This document shows positions 60,505 through 64,000 of a stretch of DNA of 64,000 nucleotides, in pieces; positions within the stretch are counted from its first letter, which is position 1, and the number at the start of each line of letters is the position of its first letter. Below the pieces are notes generated by a model. The model saw only the letters and a program-made list of their open reading frames with translations. It made no database searches and had not been told where the DNA came from. This DNA is from Spirochaetales bacterium (lineage in GTDB: Bacteria > Spirochaetota > Spirochaetia > SZUA-6 > RPPD01). Position numbers and translations under genes: made by a program. Location: assembly GCA_016929065.1 (NCBI GenBank), contig JAFGJO010000024.1, forward strand, positions 1 to 64,000, written 5' to 3'.

Positions 60505-62970
60505 TTACTGATAGTATTTAGCGACCGCCATATCATAACCGGTACCGCCGTTGGCAAAACCGCCGACAAAGAAGGTGCCATTTGGAAGAATGCGCATGGA
60601 TATGGGAATGTTTTTTCCCTCGCCCCAATCCGTTTTCACTGTTCCGTTTGTTCCGAATCCGGTATCAATTGTTCCATCAGCATTATACCGGGAAACACAC
60701 CATTCTCCCACTAAGGTATCAAGATTACCGTAAAAAAACGGTACGATGATTTTACCGTCAGACTGGACGCCAAAATCATTGAGCCAGGAATCTGTAAACA
60801 TCATTTTTCCTCCTGAACCCCAGGCTGTATCGGGCGTGCCGTCGGAATTCAGGCGAAACAGTACAACAATTCGCGGCGAGATGTTCGCAAGATTGGCAGA
60901 GACAGTGATATTACCCGCCGCATCAGCTTCGATGCTCGATGCATAGTAGTGGCCCTCTATTGAATTTTCGGTGTAAACGCCGTTTGTCGCAAAGCCGGTA
61001 TCGTGCGTACCGTTTGCGGTAAAGCGAACAACATGGATTCCGTCATCGCCATCATTACATGATAAAAGAATGCTGCCATCGGCCTGAATGCAGATATCGG
61101 AGACTGCAAAAAGTGACACCCCGGAGGCAACTGCGATACCGCTGTTAAAATCGGTATCGTATGTTCCGTCTGCATTGAATTTTGCGCAAAAGGCCCCGCC
61201 GGTTGTCGTACCGGCAATTAAAAAGGATCCATCAGGAAGCATTTCCACGCAATTGCCTGCGTCAGCATCGTATTCCACCGAACCGCCGGTCCCAAAGGCG
61301 GTATCAAAACTCCCGTCTGTATTGAGTTTCGAGAAAAACAGAGGAGAATCATAATATTCGCCATACTCGTCGGCTTTAACGCCCAAAAGCAATATCTTGC
61401 TGTCAGGAAATACTGCCGCGTCGATATAATCTATACCTCCGTCGACAAATAATAGTTTTCCGGTGCCGTTGCCAAATGCTGTATCCTGAGTTCCCTCGGG
61501 TGTTATTTTAAAAAGGATTGGAATCCGGTTTGTATATCCAAGCAGTGAATGCCCTATCGCAAGACACGAACCGTCAGCGAAATCAATAATTTTGTCTGTA
61601 CACTCCATACTGTTGCCGACTGAAATCAGTTCAATACCGTCACCGGAAAAGCTGCTTACCGGTTCTCCGGCGGCAGAAAATTTGGCGAAAAGCAGATCAA
61701 AACTCTGTCCCCTGATCGAATCCCGATATCCTGTTGACCCGAGAACCATCGGTGATGTCCCGTCTGCAATAATGATATCGACAAATTGGGTACCGACCGT
61801 ACCGACAGCGACAGAAGTTTCTCCATCGGATGAAAAATCGGTATTGAGCGTGCCGTCAGACTGTAACGAAACGACAAATCCGGTTGATTCGGTATAATCC
61901 GCACCAAATGACCCGGTCAGAAATATATTGTCGGATGAATCTACCGTGCATGCTTCAAACCGTTCGATATCGGCCGGACTGGTGATGGTGACTATACCGG
62001 AGGTGCCAAAGGAGGTATCCAGAACGCCGCTGCTGTTTACCCTTGAAACAATTTTTACTCCACCGTTGTTATTGTAATGTGCGGCAATTGCAACACTCCC
62101 GTCACCGTGGAGAGCAATATCGGAAATGGCGTAATTCTCGAGTTCTACAATTCCGCTGTCTCCATATTCGGTATCCACTGTTCCATCGGCATTCAGACGG
62201 AAAAGAACGTTATAATTCGCGATAATGATTCTGTCGGACGGGTCAATGACAGAAATATGTCCGTCGGTGTCTTCAAGGAATCCCGAATTTCCGTATGCGG
62301 TATTTATTGTACCGCTTTCGGTAAAGCAGATGACCGCCTCACTGTAAGTGTCGTCGTCCCATTCAGTAGCGCCCGGTGTCGTACAGCTTGTCATGGCGAT
62401 AATGTTTCCGCTTGAGGTGACCAGTACTTTATTGCATGAGCCACGGGTATTGGCGCCGAATGAATAGGAGACATACCCTCCTGTACCAAAACCGGTATCC
62501 AGCGAGCCGTTCGCATTCAGCCGGCAGAGCCAGACATCAGTCGCATGGTCGCCAACCTGCAAGCTGCCGCCGAGTATAATTTTGTCATCGGGTTGTATTG
62601 CCATGCTGCGGAAGTATGACAATATATTAAGGTTAAATGCATAGGGAATGAGTTTTCGGCTGCCGCCAACCCCAAATGTATTATCCGCAGTGCCATCGGT
62701 ATTTCTGCGCATCACCGCGTACTCAATATAGTTTTCCGAATAGGCATAAAGAATGACCGGTTTGCCCGATGACTGAAGCGCCGTTTCAACCGGTCCGGCA
62801 TATCCGGGACCGACATCCACCAGCGTCATTCCGTTGCTCCCATACGACAAGACGCGGGCGCCGGCTGAGGTATATTCCGGCTTTGCTTTGGCAAAATCAC
62901 ATCCATTTAAAAATTGTGTAATTGCAATTAGCATAAAGAGAGAGATAGAGGAAAACTTTGCATTTTTCAC
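60505..62970 (-). CDS. Large lipoprotein of delta-60 repeats
   Basis: 821 residues. The signal ends in FLNGC, a lipobox, so it is lipid-anchored. It is followed by about 13 copies of a roughly 55-60-residue repeat, each ending in N-A/S-D-G-T-x-D-T-x-F-G-T-x-G (for example NANGSLDTGFGTGGYV, NSSGVLDTSFGTSGIV, NADGTIDTGFGTNGTV). This is the delta-60 repeat, common in deltaproteobacteria and Leptospira and probably forming large beta-propellers on the cell surface. Start codon GTG with AAGGAG eight bases upstream. It stands alone with its own terminator. Confidence 0.9.
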   Translation of the reverse strand: MKNAKFSSISLFMLIAITQFLNGCDFAKAKPEYTSAGARVLSYGSNGMTLVDVGPGYAGPVETALQSSGKPVILYAYSENYIEYAVMRRNTDGTADNTFGVGGSRKLIPYAFNLNILSYFRSMAIQPDDKIILGGSLQVGDHATDVWLCRLNANGSLDTGFGTGGYVSYSFGANTRGSCNKVLVTSSGNIIAMTSCTTPGATEWDDDTYSEAVICFTESGTINTAYGNSGFLEDTDGHISVIDPSDRIIIANYNVLFRLNADGTVDTEYGDSGIVELENYAISDIALHGDGSVAIAAHYNNNGGVKIVSRVNSSGVLDTSFGTSGIVTITSPADIERFEACTVDSSDNIFLTGSFGADYTESTGFVVSLQSDGTLNTDFSSDGETSVAVGTVGTQFVDIIIADGTSPMVLGSTGYRDSIRGQSFDLLFAKFSAAGEPVSSFSGDGIELISVGNSMECTDKIIDFADGSCLAIGHSLLGYTNRIPILFKITPEGTQDTAFGNGTGKLLFVDGGIDYIDAAVFPDSKILLLGVKADEYGEYYDSPLFFSKLNTDGSFDTAFGTGGSVEYDADAGNCVEMLPDGSFLIAGTTTGGAFCAKFNADGTYDTDFNSGIAVASGVSLFAVSDICIQADGSILLSCNDGDDGIHVVRFTANGTHDTGFATNGVYTENSIEGHYYASSIEADAAGNITVSANLANISPRIVVLFRLNSDGTPDTAWGSGGKMMFTDSWLNDFGVQSDGKIIVPFFYGNLDTLVGEWCVSRYNADGTIDTGFGTNGTVKTDWGEGKNIPISMRILPNGTFFVGGFANGGTGYDMAVAKYYQ

Positions 62971-63234
62971 GAAATTACTCCTTGAATATAAACAGTATTT
63001 TATATCATTTTTTATAAATCCATATCATGATATATTGCAGATTTTTTTCCAAAAAAACCTTATTTTAGTTTTTTCGTTGCCAATATATCACAATAAATAT
63101 TAATTTTCCATTATCGTACAGTTTTTTTAATTTTATAATTAAAGCCTGCATCATGCACATTTAATTGTCTGCCGTACGTCTTTATATTGCCTTTTTGATA
63201 AATCCATACAATACTATCAGTAGCGGAGGAGATT
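62971..63234. other. Divergent AT-rich control region
   Basis: 264 bases between two divergent genes. It is rich in T and A runs. No consensus promoter pair is clear. The only sure element is the GGAGGA ribosome-binding site at 63226-63231 of the plus-strand gene. Confidence 0.35.
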
Positions 63235-63888
63235 ATGAAAAAAACAGCAACCTTGTTATTGCTCACTTTCTGTCTCAGCATGGGTTTTTCCCAGGAAACA
63301 AATCAGATAAACCCTGCCGAGTATACTGCGATTCTGCAGGATTTCTCGTCAGGGAAGCCGGTTGAGGGGAATTGGATTCTTGACAGTTCAATGCTGTCAC
63401 AGACAAACACGTCAGTGCCCTGTGCAAAATATATACTCCCTTTGCAGCAGAATAATGTAAATCATCTTTTACAGTTCACTGCAACCAGCGGGATTGCAGC
63501 TGGAAAGATCGGGTATGGGATGCATTTTCTCGCGTCGGAAATCAGGGACCCTGCAGGCTACGGGTATGGGCAATCATTTTTAGTCTGGATTACCCGCGAT
63601 GAGGCACATTATCAGAACAGCAGTACGTATGTCCAGCTCTATCGCTCCTTTTCTGATTACAGGATGGTGGAAATTGGAAGCGTCGCAATAGCAGAATCGA
63701 TCAATGATGAGCTTGTCTGTGAGGTGTATGTCAACACGATCCATAAAATTATCTTCATCTCCATAAATGGCGATTTGAAACTTTTTATACCGGTAAAGGA
63801 TTTTGATTTTACAGGGAACAGTATCGCATTTCGAACCATGGGCGGACCGGTCAGTTTTACAAAATGTGTTATATCGAAAAAAGATTAA
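63235..63888 (+). CDS. Small secreted protein of unknown function
   Basis: 217 residues. A classical signal peptide (MKKTATLLLLTFCLSMGFS, cleavage before QETNQ) is followed by a beta-rich body: ILQDFSSGKPVEGNWILDSS, HLLQFTATSG, YGYGQSFLVWITRDEAHY and ISINGDLKLFIPVKDFDFTGNSIAFRTMGG. Its form recalls flagellar-filament outer-layer (FlaA-type) sheath proteins of spirochaetes, which have a similar size and an N-terminal jelly-roll-like fold, but I see no decisive motif. GGAGGA precedes the ATG. The last residues before the stop are basic. Confidence 0.6.
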   Translation: MKKTATLLLLTFCLSMGFSQETNQINPAEYTAILQDFSSGKPVEGNWILDSSMLSQTNTSVPCAKYILPLQQNNVNHLLQFTATSGIAAGKIGYGMHFLASEIRDPAGYGYGQSFLVWITRDEAHYQNSSTYVQLYRSFSDYRMVEIGSVAIAESINDELVCEVYVNTIHKIIFISINGDLKLFIPVKDFDFTGNSIAFRTMGGPVSFTKCVISKKD

Positions 63889-63982
63889 CCTCTTGCGCTT
63901 GTGCTGAAATTACGGTATAACATTTCAATTGAAATTATTCTCAGGATAGTATTTCTGTACCATATAACGAGGAGTTTTTTTC

Positions 63983-64000
63983 ATGACATATAAAACTTAC
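63983..64000 (+). CDS. 5' end of a further gene (cut by the window)
   Basis: ATG at 63983 with CGAGGAG eight bases upstream. Only six codons (MTYKTY) are inside the window, so nothing can be said of its product. It lies 94 bases after the secreted-protein gene in the same direction. Confidence 0.45.

Overview
The window looks like the chromosome of a free-living anaerobic bacterium, most likely a spirochaete. This is an inference from gene content and order, not from a marker-gene tree. A long minus-strand block runs YkgJ / metallo-hydrolase / mltG / dnaG / rpoD / zinc-ribbon protein / rnpB / TPR protein / mreB-mreC-mreD-mrdA-rodA / radical SAM, an order I associate with treponemes. Delta-60-repeat and cNMP-GGDEF proteins also fit Spirochaetota. 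The tRNA genes do not encode CCA. Several secreted or lipid-anchored proteins have typical Gram-negative signal peptides.

Layout. 0-10 kb is accessory: a 35-bp tandem repeat, an orphan PTS galactitol-type IIC permease, a 31-residue-repeat secreted protein, a decayed IS1182-like element with a 135-bp hairpin, a lipoprotein, a TIM-barrel-like protein and a WD40 lipoprotein. 9.7-13.2 kb holds uronate catabolism (uxaE, uxaC) with a LacI-type operator in the divergent control region shared with a PAS-SpoIIE-TPR signalling phosphatase. 14.9-21.6 kb carries nucleotide synthesis: purH as two separate genes, tRNA-Gln and tRNA-Glu, then carA and carB. 21.8-28.6 kb is a branched-chain amino-acid operon (ilvB-ilvN-leuA-cimA-BioD-like ATPase) preceded by a 35-residue Ile/Val-rich leader peptide and a complete attenuator. 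28.9-45.8 kb is the cell-shape and macromolecular-synthesis block, including RNase P RNA. 45.9-48.6 kb has tRNA-Tyr and tRNA-Thr and a TPP riboswitch driving thiC-thiL. 48.9-64 kb is mixed: glpK, an SrkA-like kinase, a nucleotidyltransferase with a 56-residue partner, a double cNMP-GGDEF protein, a truncated family 10 pectate lyase, three aminoacyl-tRNA synthetases (tyrS, glyS, gltX), a large delta-60-repeat lipoprotein, a small secreted protein and the first six codons of another gene.

How it fits together. UxaC, UxaE and the pectate lyase remnant point to pectin or polyuronate use. CimA with LeuA and IlvBN implies isoleucine made from pyruvate by the citramalate route, with the operon controlled by ribosome stalling at Ile and Val codons. 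The shape genes are arranged for co-transcription with frequent 1-4 bp overlaps. The strongest unusual signal is the ilv attenuator: the leader peptide, the pause hairpin, a perfect 9-bp antiterminator and the terminator can all be read directly. All coordinates and pairings were read by eye; no database search was run.
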